Source: Mycolicibacterium sp. (GTDB lineage: Bacteria > Actinomycetota > Actinomycetes > Mycobacteriales > Mycobacteriaceae). From it: DNA of 60,231 nucleotides. This document shows positions 48,605-57,205 of this stretch, in pieces. Position 1 is the stretch's first letter. Each line of letters begins with the position of its first letter. The notes under the pieces are model-generated. The model searched no databases. It saw nothing but the letters and a program-made list of their open reading frames with translations, and was not told the DNA's origin. The position numbers were made by a program, and so were the translations under genes. The stretch covers positions 1 to 60,231 of the forward strand of contig NZ_JAEMTA010000031.1 in NCBI RefSeq assembly GCF_016462545.1, given 5' to 3'.

Positions 48605-48638
48605 ACGACGCGCTGATTTAGACGACGCGTTGGTTTAG
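48605..48638. repeat. Two-copy 17-bp tandem repeat between convergent genes
   Basis: Copies at 48605-48621 and 48622-48638 differ at only 2 of 17 positions (ACGACGCG then C/T, TG, A/G, TTTAG). They lie in the 78-nt gap between the CBS-HEPN gene and the convergent 444-aa gene. No stem-loop is obvious. Confidence 0.5.
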
Positions 48639-48648
48639 GAGCTGCGGG

Positions 48649-49983
48649 TCACTGTCCACTCGGCTCATCGCCGTCACTGGGCTTCTCCCGACGGAACACC
48701 CTGGACTTCTCTCGCGCACGCCCGAAGAACCCGCCCAATCGATGAATACCCTCGCTCGCGGCGCCCAACGCAAGCGTCGCGGTCTCACTCGCGACGCCAT
48801 AAGCCGTCGTTGCGGTGTCCGTCACCCGGTCCAGGGCGGCCGTCGCGGCGTCTTTTGCACTCGGCGCCTTGAAGTCCTCCCATTCGTGGAGGTGGGCTCG
48901 CCGTGCCTTGGCGAATCGGTCGAGATCTGCGCGCAGTTGAGGCAGGTCGCGCTGAAGTCCCTTGACCGATAGGAACCGAAAGCCATCGATCGCTTCGGTC
49001 TTGGCGACCGCACCGAGGATCTCTCGCGCCCGTTGGAACAGCGCATCGTCCTCGACCAGTTGCCGAGCGAGCAGTTCACGTGCGTCGTCCATGACTTGCT
49101 GGAGGTGCTCGGGTTGCGTCTCCTCGACCCGCGACAGTCGCAGGCGCTGCCACTTGAACAGTGATTCCTGTGCCACGACCAGCAGGCTGAGGGTTTCCCC
49201 GAGTTGGTCGCCCTCCACGGCCTTCACGATGAACTCGGCGCGCTCCTGGATTGGCTTCGCCGGATCGAACGACTTCAAGGTCCTGTCAGCGTGGTGACGA
49301 AGTTGTTCGACGGTGCGGTTCAGCGCCGGCCCTATGCTCGCGATCGAATCCCAGTCGGCGTCCGAGAACGATCCGTGCCGCTCGAGGTAGGCGACCATCC
49401 GATCGATGGTGACTCGGTCGCCAAGTACGTCGCCCGACCGGTTCGCGTGAGCGAGCCGAAGGACCTCCTCGACCTTGCCCTCGACGCGTTGGACGGACTC
49501 TTCGACTTCGGCGATCGCCGTCTTCAGAGCCATTTGCACGGCCACCATTTGCATCGACGCCAATCGCGCTGGGTTGACGTTGGTCTGCTTCCACTGCAGC
49601 TGCTTGACGAACTTGTTGTCCGCCCCGCGGGTGGTCATGCGGAAGAAGCCGTGGTCGCCGGGTATCAGCCGGCCCTGCCGGATCGCCTTGACACTCTCGG
49701 GATGCAGTTGCACGAACTTCGCCGACTGCCCGAGAAAAGCCGCGGCCCCCGCGGCGAGCCCGGTGGCATTGCCGACCATCGCCTTGTCGACACCGATGAC
49801 GTCGACGGCGTTGCCCGCGAGGCCGCGGATCCTGTCGACGTACGCCTCGATCTCCGCCGGATCACCTGCGACGAGTAGACCCTCTGCCTGAACCGAGACG
49901 GCGAGTTCACCTTCTCGGGGAATCACTGCCGGCAGGATTTCGTCAGAGTCGTTGGCCGGCTCGTCTATGTCCTCGTCGACCAT
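48649..49983 (-). CDS. Uncharacterised helical actinobacterial protein
   Basis: A 444-aa soluble protein that I do not assign to a family. After an acidic head it has an alpha/beta start (ELAVSVQAEGLLVAGDPAEIEAYVDRI), a glycine/alanine-rich stretch (ATGLAAGAAAFLGQ), and a region around residues 170-200 (AEVEESVQRVEGKVEEVLRL) that looks like coiled coil. Long helices continue to about 385. The tail (about 385-444) is an alanine/threonine amphipathic helix followed by a very basic end (FFGRAREKSRVFRREK), which could touch membrane or nucleic acid. The start ATG 49983 gives the acidic N-terminus. It is convergent with the defence island and divergent from the EVE-like operon, and has the composition of ordinary chromosomal genes. 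It may be the first non-island gene, or a stand-alone island member. Confidence 0.7.
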   Translation of the reverse strand: MVDEDIDEPANDSDEILPAVIPREGELAVSVQAEGLLVAGDPAEIEAYVDRIRGLAGNAVDVIGVDKAMVGNATGLAAGAAAFLGQSAKFVQLHPESVKAIRQGRLIPGDHGFFRMTTRGADNKFVKQLQWKQTNVNPARLASMQMVAVQMALKTAIAEVEESVQRVEGKVEEVLRLAHANRSGDVLGDRVTIDRMVAYLERHGSFSDADWDSIASIGPALNRTVEQLRHHADRTLKSFDPAKPIQERAEFIVKAVEGDQLGETLSLLVVAQESLFKWQRLRLSRVEETQPEHLQQVMDDARELLARQLVEDDALFQRAREILGAVAKTEAIDGFRFLSVKGLQRDLPQLRADLDRFAKARRAHLHEWEDFKAPSAKDAATAALDRVTDTATTAYGVASETATLALGAASEGIHRLGGFFGRAREKSRVFRREKPSDGDEPSGQ

Positions 49984-50212
49984 GTGTGCCTCCCCGTCGT
50001 TGCTGGCGCCAGTCTAGGCAGACTGCATACCCGCCAAGGGCGACTGCCTGAACCCTCTCGGCCAACACAATCGGAAGCGCAACCGGCATGCCTGCCGGGG
50101 CGAGGTGCATGCCGGCTCATTCGCCCACAACCCGGCAGGTCTTGCGATATGGTCGCGGCTCGCTGACGCGGCTATTGGCGCGAAATTGGGAATCGCTCAG
50201 GGGAGGGCTTGC

Positions 50213-51250
50213 GTGTCCACGGTTGTGAAGAAGTTCTGGCGAATGGATCCCGGCAGCGCCGTGGCGGTAACGGAGATCATCGACACGCCATCGCTCTCGG
50301 TGCCTGCAGGCATGGACGGCTTGCGTGCAGGACACGGCATCGTCGTCGCCACGTGGGACGATGACCAGTCACAGGGCCGCATCCATGCACTTGGCGTCGT
50401 CACGTCGGTCGACAAATCGACGATGGTCGCCACAGTCGAGTGGCGACGCGCGAACTTCACGCTGCGGCCGAATCCGTCAGGATGTACCCAGTGGCGGACA
50501 CGCCCGAACTTTGGGTTCAGCCCAGGGCCGGCGGAACGCTACGGCTTGAAGAGCTACTTCACCGACGTCGACTCGGCACCAGACGATGCGGTGGCACCCC
50601 CGACGCGGGCCGTCCCGATAGAAGCTCCTGACGGCCCGGCGGAATCGGCACCGACGGAACCTCCGAGTTTTCGGAAGGCCAGATCGACTGGGCCGCAGTG
50701 TAATCGAGTAAGCCCCAGCGGAGAGCTCATCGCGACCACCGCGCGCGGAACGTTCATGGGGAACAGGGCGTACGGCAACAGATGGCTGGTCTGCGAATTG
50801 CACTTCGAGCGGCAACTCAAGGAGCCCCGCAAGTACCCGAAGCTATTCTTCCTCGATGAGGCCGTCGCATTCGCCGCCGGCCACCGGCCGTGTCTCACGT
50901 GCAGGCGACACCGCTACCAGGCTTACATGGATGCCGTGAGGTCCGAGTACGCCGTTGACACTGCTGCCGAGCTCGACAACATGCTCACCGGCCGAAGGCA
51001 AGCGCCACGTCCGCGCATGGCGGTCGGCGCGTTACCCGACGGCGCGTTCGTCGAACTCGGCGACGAGGACTATCGAGTTCTATGGCGAGGAGCACTGCAC
51101 CGCTGGACGCCCGAGGGCTACACCGCCCCTTCCCCAGCTGAGGCCGTCGGCATCGATGAGGCGATCGTTCTCACGCCAGGCCCATCGCTGGCCGCACTGC
51201 GCCATGGGTACCCCGTAGTGATGCATCCATCGTTAAGCGGACACCCGTGA
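50213..51250 (+). CDS. EVE/PUA-like N-terminus fused to a Cys-rich uncharacterised domain
   Basis: A 345-aa protein. The first 110 residues (KKFWRMDPGSAVAV, IVVATWDDD, IHALGVVTSVD, ATVEWRRANF) have the strand pattern and size of an EVE/PUA-like reader, a fold that binds modified cytosines; this is tentative. The C-terminal half contains ARGTFMGNRA, a Cys in WLVCELHF, LFFLDEAVAFAAGHRPC and CRRHRYQAY, a pattern I recognise from a widespread uncharacterised bacterial family with a likely Zn site (C...CxxC). I chose GTG 50213 because GGGGAGGG lies just upstream; the longer frame to 50105 adds an unlikely leader. It overlaps the next gene by 4 nt. A modification-sensing restriction role is possible but unproven. 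Confidence 0.65.
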   Translation: MSTVVKKFWRMDPGSAVAVTEIIDTPSLSVPAGMDGLRAGHGIVVATWDDDQSQGRIHALGVVTSVDKSTMVATVEWRRANFTLRPNPSGCTQWRTRPNFGFSPGPAERYGLKSYFTDVDSAPDDAVAPPTRAVPIEAPDGPAESAPTEPPSFRKARSTGPQCNRVSPSGELIATTARGTFMGNRAYGNRWLVCELHFERQLKEPRKYPKLFFLDEAVAFAAGHRPCLTCRRHRYQAYMDAVRSEYAVDTAAELDNMLTGRRQAPRPRMAVGALPDGAFVELGDEDYRVLWRGALHRWTPEGYTAPSPAEAVGIDEAIVLTPGPSLAALRHGYPVVMHPSLSGHP

Positions 51251-51621
51251 GTACGCCCGACCGGGCACGCGAGCTAGATGATGAACTGCTGGAACGCATC
51301 CTGGCCGTCGTCGCTCCGGGAGACGAGATCTATACGTTGACTTCCAAGCGTCCCAACAAGATCGTGTCGATCAGCCACGCGGGTGTGGAGGTGCTGACTC
51401 TGCGATCGGAGGATCGCGGTTCCGGCCCACAGCTGGTGCCCGCCTGGATGATCGTTACTGCGTGGACGCACCTGCGGAGACACGGTCGACTCAGTCAGGA
51501 CGAGCTGCTCAACGAACTCAACGTCAAGCGATCCGCCTTCGTCTGCGCTCTGCTCTCTCAGTTCCGAGACGTCTCGGTTCAGTCATCGCGCCCAACCGTT
51601 CTCGAGCTCGAACGCCGGTAG
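51247..51621 (+). CDS. Small uncharacterised partner of the EVE-like gene
   Basis: A 124-aa soluble protein whose GTG start overlaps the previous stop (GTGA), so the two are coupled. It has a helical N-terminus (DDELLERILAVVAPGDEI), a beta-rich middle with a short basic turn (TSKRPNKIVSISHAGVEVLTLRS), and a helix-turn-helix-like end (LSQDELLNELNVKRSAFVCALLSQF). No known family was recognised. A DNA- or RNA-binding partner is a reasonable guess. Confidence 0.65.
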   Translation: MSTPDRARELDDELLERILAVVAPGDEIYTLTSKRPNKIVSISHAGVEVLTLRSEDRGSGPQLVPAWMIVTAWTHLRRHGRLSQDELLNELNVKRSAFVCALLSQFRDVSVQSSRPTVLELERR

Positions 51622-51639
51622 CCGCGCCGGCATCAATCG

Positions 51640-52419
51640 TCAGCTCTGATCGAATTTCTCGTCACGCAACCGTTCAAGTGCACGACCGTCGGTAAGTTCG
51701 TCGCGAGCCTCTGGATGCTTCCAGTAATACCGAGCCATCCAGTACAACGCGGCGCCGCTTGAGCCATACCGGTCTGCGTTGGGCACGACTACCTGCTTGG
51801 CGTCCTTCACGACGAACACGATGGGGTTGCGGGCCCGTTTGTCGGGCTTGTCGGTGACAGCGAGGATGTCTTCCCAACGCGCCCTTCGGCTTCGGAACAT
51901 ATTGGCATGCTCTATGCCGTCCACCCCCATCCGCAGGTAGCCCGGCTCGCGGCTTCGGAGCAGCGCAACCAAGCCGGTGACCGTTAACACCAGGAGAGTG
52001 ATCATGAGATATCGGTTGACGCGCTCCCCTCCGGGGGTCGCGAAAGGCAGACTGGCGAGTCCCCGCGAGACGAAGAACAGGTAGCAGAACGACCCGACCA
52101 AACCGCCGACCAGTGCAACGCCGCAACACCAAGCGATGACTGGATGGATACGAACCACCGTCCCTGCACGGCTCGAACCGGCGCACTGCCTCGCGGACAA
52201 GAAGAAGGTAGACCAGATCGCACCGACGAAGCCGAGACTGAATGCTGCCAGTCCGCCAGCCGTCAAAGCTGCTGGCGTCGACCCGCGCGCGGCTGACACC
52301 ACAGTTTGAGCTGCAAAGTAGACAATGCCGGCGATGGCGACGAGAAGGCCGAAAAGGGCTAAGGGGGAGAGCTTCTCCTCCCAATTCGGGGGCACCGGAC
52401 TTCGGCTTAAGCGCCGCAC
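51640..52419 (-). CDS. Membrane protein with C-terminal PH-like domain, putative T7SS-locus immunity protein
   Basis: A 259-aa membrane protein with four hydrophobic segments (about residues 20-40, 48-70, 85-110, 130-150), then a cytoplasmic alpha/beta region (about 165-230: YLRMGVDGIEHANMF, ARWEDILAV, NPIVFVVKD) that looks like a bacterial PH domain. I chose GTG 52419, which overlaps the end of the WXG-type effector gene by 13 nt and has AAGGTAGGG upstream; GTG 52395 is possible. The longer open frame upstream is only a shadow of the effector. Third gene of a minus-strand operon with an EspC-like protein and a large effector, the usual position for an immunity protein protecting the producing cell. 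That role is inferred from position. Confidence 0.65.
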   Translation of the reverse strand: MRRLSRSPVPPNWEEKLSPLALFGLLVAIAGIVYFAAQTVVSAARGSTPAALTAGGLAAFSLGFVGAIWSTFFLSARQCAGSSRAGTVVRIHPVIAWCCGVALVGGLVGSFCYLFFVSRGLASLPFATPGGERVNRYLMITLLVLTVTGLVALLRSREPGYLRMGVDGIEHANMFRSRRARWEDILAVTDKPDKRARNPIVFVVKDAKQVVVPNADRYGSSGAALYWMARYYWKHPEARDELTDGRALERLRDEKFDQS

Positions 52420-53777
52420 AATATGGTCCCTACCTTGGTTCCGACGTCCTTCATCCACTCGCCTGCGCCATAGCCGAAGCCGATAGCCAGTGCCGGCGCC
52501 ATGCCTGGCAGAGGTATTGCTCCACCTAGTGCAGCGCCTCCCGCGCCACCAAGTGCATTGCCCGTGAGGCCGAAGGTGCCAGCGAACACCGACACGCACT
52601 TGTCGGCGGCTGACGGTGCCGCAAGGAACTCGTACATGGAGGACATGACTCCCAATGCCGGTCCGCCGTATTTTGCTCCTGCGCCGACCTTTTCGACGGC
52701 GTCCATGGACAGCATCGGAATTCTGCCGCCGTCTCCGATGTGTGTCTCGAGGCCCGTCAAGACATCCCCGATGCGATCGGGGACCGTCGTGACGAGGATC
52801 GCGCTGTCCGGCGGGAGGACGCCGTGCCGCCCGTCGGCGAGGTTGAACGCCCCCGTGCGAACACCTTCGGGTGTCTCGTCGACGACGTACTGCGTTCCGT
52901 CGGCCCAATTCATGATCGTCTTCTTTGACCCTTCCAAAGTACTTGTCGAACTGGTCCAGGAGATCAGGTTGCCACTGGCGTCGTAGTGATCCTCGGTGGC
53001 TGTCGTGTCGTAGATGCGATTGTGGGGGTTGGGGGCGTATTCGGTGACGACGTGCTTGCTGCCGTCCTGCATGATGAGCGTCTTCTCGAAGTGGCCTTCG
53101 TCGTCGAAGCGTGAATTGGCTTCTCGGACCGTCGTAGCCATCTCCTCGTTGCGCACAGTTGCTTGCTGCAAGAAGCCAGCTGGGTCATGAGGATTTGGCA
53201 CGTCGTCGGCGGGCCGTTGCACGCCGGGCACCATGATGCCGGGGAGGCCGCCCGTTGGCGGTGGCGTGAAGCCGAAGGGTTTCGCCGCAGCGATCACCCT
53301 GTCGGCGGTGCTGTTGTCTGCGTCTTCAACGGCGATGAGGAGGTCGTTGATGACGGCTTGTTCCGCTGCCACCTGATTCATCAGGTCGGCGATCTCTTCG
53401 GCTGTCTGAGATCCGGGATCGATCAGCACCACCCACCCTTCAGACACATTCAAGGGTCCGCGATCGATCTCGTCGGCCCTGTCCAACAAAGCCTTTCGAG
53501 CGGCTCCGATCGCCGCCGCGCCCTCGTCGAGTGCCCGCCCGATGGCGGTGGTGTAGTCGCCGAAGGCGGTGGCTGATCTGTGGGCGCGGTCGAACATTCC
53601 CGCCGCTGCGCCGTGAGCCGATCCTTGCCACGCCTTCGTCTCGGGCATGATCTTGATTTGTTCGTTGATCCGATCCACCGCCTGCGCCACGGAGTCACCA
53701 GCGGACGTCACCGCCGGTCCCGTGTACGAGAGCGAGTCGGGTTTCCACCCCTCGAGCCGTGAGCGTGATGGCAACAC
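52407..53777 (-). CDS. T7SS substrate with WXG-like N-terminus and hydrophobic C-terminus
   Basis: A 456-aa secreted-effector candidate. The first 160 residues are helical with a WQG turn (TKAWQGSAHG) and match WXG100-like or ESX-secretion substrates. A proline/glycine linker (FTPPPTGGLPGIMVP) follows. Residues about 220-350 are beta-rich with repeated DGSKH/DGTQY-type hairpins. The last 100 residues are glycine-rich and hydrophobic (GLTGNALGGAGGAALGGAIPLPG), suited to a pore-forming or membrane-inserted end. I chose GTG 53777, which lies 4 nt after the stop of the EspC-like gene; the upstream part of the frame is shadow. The neighbour at 51640-52419 could be its immunity protein. No enzymatic motif was seen. 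Confidence 0.65.
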   Translation of the reverse strand: MLPSRSRLEGWKPDSLSYTGPAVTSAGDSVAQAVDRINEQIKIMPETKAWQGSAHGAAAGMFDRAHRSATAFGDYTTAIGRALDEGAAAIGAARKALLDRADEIDRGPLNVSEGWVVLIDPGSQTAEEIADLMNQVAAEQAVINDLLIAVEDADNSTADRVIAAAKPFGFTPPPTGGLPGIMVPGVQRPADDVPNPHDPAGFLQQATVRNEEMATTVREANSRFDDEGHFEKTLIMQDGSKHVVTEYAPNPHNRIYDTTATEDHYDASGNLISWTSSTSTLEGSKKTIMNWADGTQYVVDETPEGVRTGAFNLADGRHGVLPPDSAILVTTVPDRIGDVLTGLETHIGDGGRIPMLSMDAVEKVGAGAKYGGPALGVMSSMYEFLAAPSAADKCVSVFAGTFGLTGNALGGAGGAALGGAIPLPGMAPALAIGFGYGAGEWMKDVGTKVGTILCGA

Positions 53778-53781
53778 GGTC

Positions 53782-54066
53782 CTAGAAGATCCCTTTGAAG
53801 GTTCCCGCGAGCTCGGAGTCGGTGACCTCGTAGGTGCTGCCAGCCCCTCGCACGCCTTGTCCGATCTTCGTAACGTTCGTGACGATGGCGTTCGCCTGCT
53901 CGGACACATGGCCGCCGAGAAGTCGCGCGGCCCATTGCGTAGTCGACCCGGTGAGGCCATCGGCGGCGGTCGACACCTTGTTTCCGGCATCAGCCTCACC
54001 GATCAGGGACGACGTGACGTCGGCCTGGTTGGCGAGGGCGCGCAGCGAATCTGGATCGACCAGCAT
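53782..54066 (-). CDS. EspC-like T7SS protein
   Basis: A 94-aa helical-hairpin protein. The start VDPDSLRALANQADV and the late GSTYEVTDSELAGTF fit the mycobacterial EspC-type family (T7SS_ESX_EspC), whose members are co-secreted with, or chaperone, larger ESX substrates. A Y-x-x-x-D motif (YEVTD) near the C-terminus is the T7SS export signal. I chose ATG 54066, which removes a basic leader not found in the family. First gene of a three-gene operon with the effector and membrane protein. Confidence 0.75.
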   Translation of the reverse strand: MLVDPDSLRALANQADVTSSLIGEADAGNKVSTAADGLTGSTTQWAARLLGGHVSEQANAIVTNVTKIGQGVRGAGSTYEVTDSELAGTFKGIF

Positions 54067-54224
54067 GGATATAAAACTACCGATAGTTAGACGGCGTCGG
54101 TGACGCAATTTCGCGGCGCGGGGAGGCACGTGTCGACGCTTATCATCCTGGGCCCACCGTTCCGTATGGACTCGATTGCATCTGATGCTCCGGACCTTCC
54201 TGGCCGAGACTTAGGATCGGACAG
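54067..54224. promoter_or_regulatory. Divergent promoter region of two T7SS effector operons
   Basis: 158 bp separate the starts of two EspC-like genes pointing away from each other. Both operon promoters must lie here or close by. I see no convincing operator or conserved box. Confidence 0.35.
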
Positions 54225-54505
54225 GTGGGGGTCGTACGGGTTGACGCAACGGGGGTGCGGGCTCTCGCCACGCAAGCCGGAGGACTCGCGAGCGAATTGG
54301 TTGGCCCACGCGAGCCGTTGGCCTCGGCCAAACCATGGCAGCCGAGCATCGTTGCGGTCAACGCCGTTGGCGCCTTGATGAACGGGTCTGCTGGAGGCTT
54401 GCAGCCCGCATGTCGACGACTGCTGAAAAGCTGATCGTGAGTAGCACCGACTACACGTCCCAGGATGAACGCACAGCAATCAGCATCCCGACCATAGAGC
54501 TCTAA
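54225..54505 (+). pseudogene. EspC-like T7SS gene broken by a -1 frame change
   Basis: From GTG 54225 the frame encodes VRVDATGVRALATQAGGLASEL and KPWQPSIVAVNAVGALM, the first two-thirds of an EspC/T7SS small protein, but it then runs into a stop at 54434. The adjacent frame, from about 54398 to the TAA at 54503-54505, supplies the missing end: LAARMSTTAEKL, then SSTDYTSQDE, which carries the family's Y-x-x-x-D signal. Joining the two restores a normal protein of about 92 aa, so one base appears to have been lost around 54393-54398 in GGAGGC. It is upstream of a T7SS toxin gene and would be its partner. It is either a real mutation or a sequence error. Confidence 0.7.
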
Positions 54506-54510
54506 TCGCC

Positions 54511-55677
54511 GTGGTCGTGCCGACTTTGTCTCAAATTCGGAGCTGGGAGACCGACCTCCTTCATCAGGCAGCAACACGGTGGACGAATACCGCTGATGCC
54601 TGGGAAGACGGCTTTGATTCGATCGCGCGTCAGATGACCGCCCCCGGTGGGAGGCCCTGGGGCGGGGATGCAGCAGAGGCGGCACAGTCGAGCGCTTCGC
54701 GGGACCAGCTCAAGGTGCGGGGGCTGTCAGACGACTTGCGTGCCGCTGCGGTGGCCGCGCGTGGTGCAAGCGAGGAGATCGAAGGAGCCAAGCGGGCAGC
54801 GCTCCACGCCGTCGGCGCAGCGCACGCCGAAGGGTTCACGGTCAACGACGACTTGTCTCTGACCGATCAGTTCGACGGCACCTCACCCGAGGAGGCGGAG
54901 CATCGCCGGGCGCTGGCTCGAGTGCTTGCTGCCGACATTCTCGAGAAGGCTTCGGCACTGGCCGCCGTCGACAATGAAGCGGCCGAGAAGATCTCCGCTG
55001 CAGGTGCGGGACTACGAGAGGCATCTTTTGAAACAGGCGGTGTGGCCGGGGGACCGACAACGGTTCAGCTGGTCGACTTCCGCGGTGTTCCGCTGCCGGA
55101 GAAGCCGTCGTGGACCTCGCCCGAGCCGCCACCCGGCGGATGGAGCGAGGATCCGGTGACCCGGGCTGCTCAAAAGATTGCCTATGGACACGCCAGTACG
55201 AAGCACCTTGCCAACGAGTGGTCGCCCGGAACTACCCGCGAGCAGTTGGCGCGAGAAGTCGAGCGGATCATGCGCGCAGGCATGAATCCGAACGGTGGCA
55301 TGACCGTCGGGCGAACCGGTGATGGCGCCCCCGCAATCTACGATCCGAAGACCAATACGCTCGTGATCAGAGACCCGAGCGCCGCCGATGCGGGAACGGT
55401 GTTCAGACCGACGCGCGGCGAACCATACGTCGCCGACAAGGTCCCAACGAGGTTGCCGTCCCTCTCGCCGAACGAGTTGGGGGACGCGCCTGCCCGCCCA
55501 CGAGTCGAGCCTCCCAAGGCGGAGCCTCAGGCACCTCGAGGGGTCCCACGGATCGGGTTGCCGCCAATAGTCGTCGTTCCACCGTTGGTTGGCCTTCCGG
55601 GTGCGGGCGCTGGCGATATCCCCGTAGTCGACTCTGACGGTACGCCGGACGTCGGACTGCCCGGAGCGGGCCGATGA
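54511..55677 (+). CDS. T7SS polymorphic toxin, WXG-like N-terminus
   Basis: A 388-aa candidate toxin. Residues 1-170 are helical with a WGGDAA turn, the ESX-secretion domain. A proline-rich linker (about 185-205) follows. Residues about 215-305 (KIAYGHASTKHL, GTTREQLAREVERIM, GAPAIYDPKTNTLVIRDP) match the layout of the BECR-fold or EndoU-like RNase domains found at the end of CDI and T7SS toxins, with a His in GHAS and a strand carrying IYD...VIRDP. Unusually, a 75-residue proline-rich tail follows the toxin domain. GTG 54511 is 5 nt after the broken EspC-like gene. The next gene is a good candidate for immunity. The RNase assignment is inference. Confidence 0.7.
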   Translation: MVVPTLSQIRSWETDLLHQAATRWTNTADAWEDGFDSIARQMTAPGGRPWGGDAAEAAQSSASRDQLKVRGLSDDLRAAAVAARGASEEIEGAKRAALHAVGAAHAEGFTVNDDLSLTDQFDGTSPEEAEHRRALARVLAADILEKASALAAVDNEAAEKISAAGAGLREASFETGGVAGGPTTVQLVDFRGVPLPEKPSWTSPEPPPGGWSEDPVTRAAQKIAYGHASTKHLANEWSPGTTREQLAREVERIMRAGMNPNGGMTVGRTGDGAPAIYDPKTNTLVIRDPSAADAGTVFRPTRGEPYVADKVPTRLPSLSPNELGDAPARPRVEPPKAEPQAPRGVPRIGLPPIVVVPPLVGLPGAGAGDIPVVDSDGTPDVGLPGAGR

Positions 55678-55714
55678 TGAAACCCCAAGTCGCGTCGATC
55701 GATAGGATCTCAAG

Positions 55715-56107
55715 ATGACCACCGGTGAACTCGCGCACGTCGACCTCACCGACGTCGAACGCAGGCTGCTGCTCGCGGGTCTGATGGAGTATGGCGGTCC
55801 CGCGGCAGGTGCCGTAGTGCTCGCTCCGATTGTCGGCGCTGAGAACGTAGACGCATTCTTTCAGCTCACCGATCGATTGGCCGCGGCCATCAAGAAGCGT
55901 GAGCCGTTGTCGGATCTTGATTGGGCGCGTGCCCTTGTGCTCGCTGAAATCTGTTGGGCGAGCGATCTCCTCGGCGCGGCGAGTGACTTCGCGACGAATA
56001 TGCCCGATGAGGTGGCGCTGCCGACGCTAAGGTCGTTGCAGCGCAAGCTCGTGACCGGGGAGAGAGTGCAGGCGCTGATCGGCTTGCGGCAGCGAGGATC
56101 CGACTAG
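55715..56107 (+). CDS. Putative immunity protein of the T7SS toxin
   Basis: A 130-aa, mostly helical, mildly acidic soluble protein (DVERRLLLAGLMEYGG, LDWARALVLAEICWASDLLG). ATG 55715 lies 37 nt after the toxin gene. I do not recognise a family. The position directly after a toxin gene, the size and the acidic helical make-up are typical of cognate immunity proteins. Confidence 0.6.
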   Translation: MTTGELAHVDLTDVERRLLLAGLMEYGGPAAGAVVLAPIVGAENVDAFFQLTDRLAAAIKKREPLSDLDWARALVLAEICWASDLLGAASDFATNMPDEVALPTLRSLQRKLVTGERVQALIGLRQRGSD

Positions 56108-56335
56108 CGCGGTCGAATCTCGTCGGTTTTCTGCTGTCGCCGTGGGTAGGACGAACTGCTCGGAGCATTCGTGCTGGAATCGAGGTGCACACGTGAAACT
56201 CGAGTTTCGCCGATGGAAGCACAAGTGCACGGTGCTGGCTCGGGCGCTTGCTCTTCCTCGTCTCTTTTGATGCATCCCTTGAGAGGGTTGCGAACCCTGC
56301 GGACCACCTGATCCGTGTCCGCGAGTTCAGACGCC

Positions 56336-56590
56336 TCAGCCGAAAAGCGGCCCAACGAAACCGAATACAAGGAAGGCGGCGGTGAACGCGAGCCACGCCA
56401 CGCAGGCGGCGCCGAAACCCGTCGCCAGCTCGCGGGTGCGGGGACTCAGATAGAGCAGACCGGCCAGCACCGCGGGAATGACCCACGTCAGGAACACCAA
56501 ATTGAACAACCCGGGATGAACGACGCCGGAAATCACGCCGAGGGTTAGCCCCAACAAGGCTTGCACCGGAATGTCTTGTTTCTTCTTCAC
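56336..56590 (-). CDS. Small membrane protein
   Basis: An 84-aa protein with a basic N-terminus (KKKQDIPVQ) and two to three hydrophobic segments (GVVHPGLFNLVFLTWVIPAVLAGL and VAWLAFTAAFLVFGFV). GTG 56590 overlaps the preceding stop by 4 nt (GTGA), so it is coupled to the gene at 56587-56904. No known family was recognised. The 228-nt gap to the convergent gene ending at 56107 shows nothing I recognise. Confidence 0.65.
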   Translation of the reverse strand: MKKKQDIPVQALLGLTLGVISGVVHPGLFNLVFLTWVIPAVLAGLLYLSPRTRELATGFGAACVAWLAFTAAFLVFGFVGPLFG

Positions 56591-56904
56591 GAAATGACGT
56601 TCTGCCAGAGGGTAAGCCACGCCAATACGGGTAAGCCGATGAGTGCGCCGATGGTGATTGCCATGCCGGTGCGTCGGAACGCGGCGCGGAAGAACGCCAG
56701 GCCCACGAGACTGATACCTAACGATATGGCCGCAGTTATCAGACCTGCGTGAGGTGCTGGAGTAGAGCGCAGGAGCGAGGTGCTGATCGGCAGCAGCAGC
56801 CACAAGACGCCGCCGAATGCCGCGCCGGCGTAAATGCTGACCATCCAATCGGTACGCGTCATGACGGTCGTAGCGTACTTCGGGAGAATGGTGAGGCCGC
56901 TCAC
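56587..56904 (-). CDS. Small membrane protein, operon partner
   Basis: A 105-aa protein with three predicted membrane helices (WMVSIYAGAAFGGVLWLLL, LITAAISLGISLVGLAFF, ITIGALIGLPVLAWLTL). The frame opens at GTG 56904; ATG 56862 (MTRTDWM) is the likelier start since it begins just before the first helix. No family was recognised. The pair of small membrane genes separates the two T7SS loci and may be unrelated to them or act as a transport accessory. Confidence 0.6.
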   Translation of the reverse strand: MSGLTILPKYATTVMTRTDWMVSIYAGAAFGGVLWLLLPISTSLLRSTPAPHAGLITAAISLGISLVGLAFFRAAFRRTGMAITIGALIGLPVLAWLTLWQNVIS

Positions 56905-57205
56905 CGAAATGGTTAGTGCGATGGGCGTGGGGCCGTGGGGTGCGATACCCCCCGGGGGTTGGACCGTCGACGTAACAGAAGTTGCTACTGGGTTCGGCGG
57001 TGAGGGGTGGGTTGCATGTTTTCTTTGATGACGATGTTGGCGAAGTTCTGCACGTCAAGAATCTAATCGAGGATGGAGTCTAGGAACGACAACCGAGAAG
57101 GTTTGTGCCGAGCTGACAGCCTTTCCGGGCGAGCGGCATTCCGCGCGTCCAACGCACCAAACTGCCGCCATGATGCCCACCAACCCCATGCCAAAATGGA
57201 ACCTT
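56905..57205. other. Divergent intergenic region before the WXG100 pair
   Basis: About 300 bp between the minus-strand membrane genes and the WXG100 pair. It should contain both promoters. A run ACCCCCC-GGGGGTT at 56947-56960 is nearly palindromic but has no loop, and I cannot link it to a regulator. No gene was seen. Confidence 0.35.

Noticed and set aside
52420..52908. N-terminal extension of the PH-domain membrane protein
   Set aside because: The stretch is arginine-rich and antisense-like, overlapping the coding frame of the upstream effector; GTG 52419 is preferred.
56947..56960. C-run/G-run palindrome in the WXG100 upstream region
   Set aside because: It has no loop or T-tract and no link to a known regulator; likely chance in high-GC DNA.
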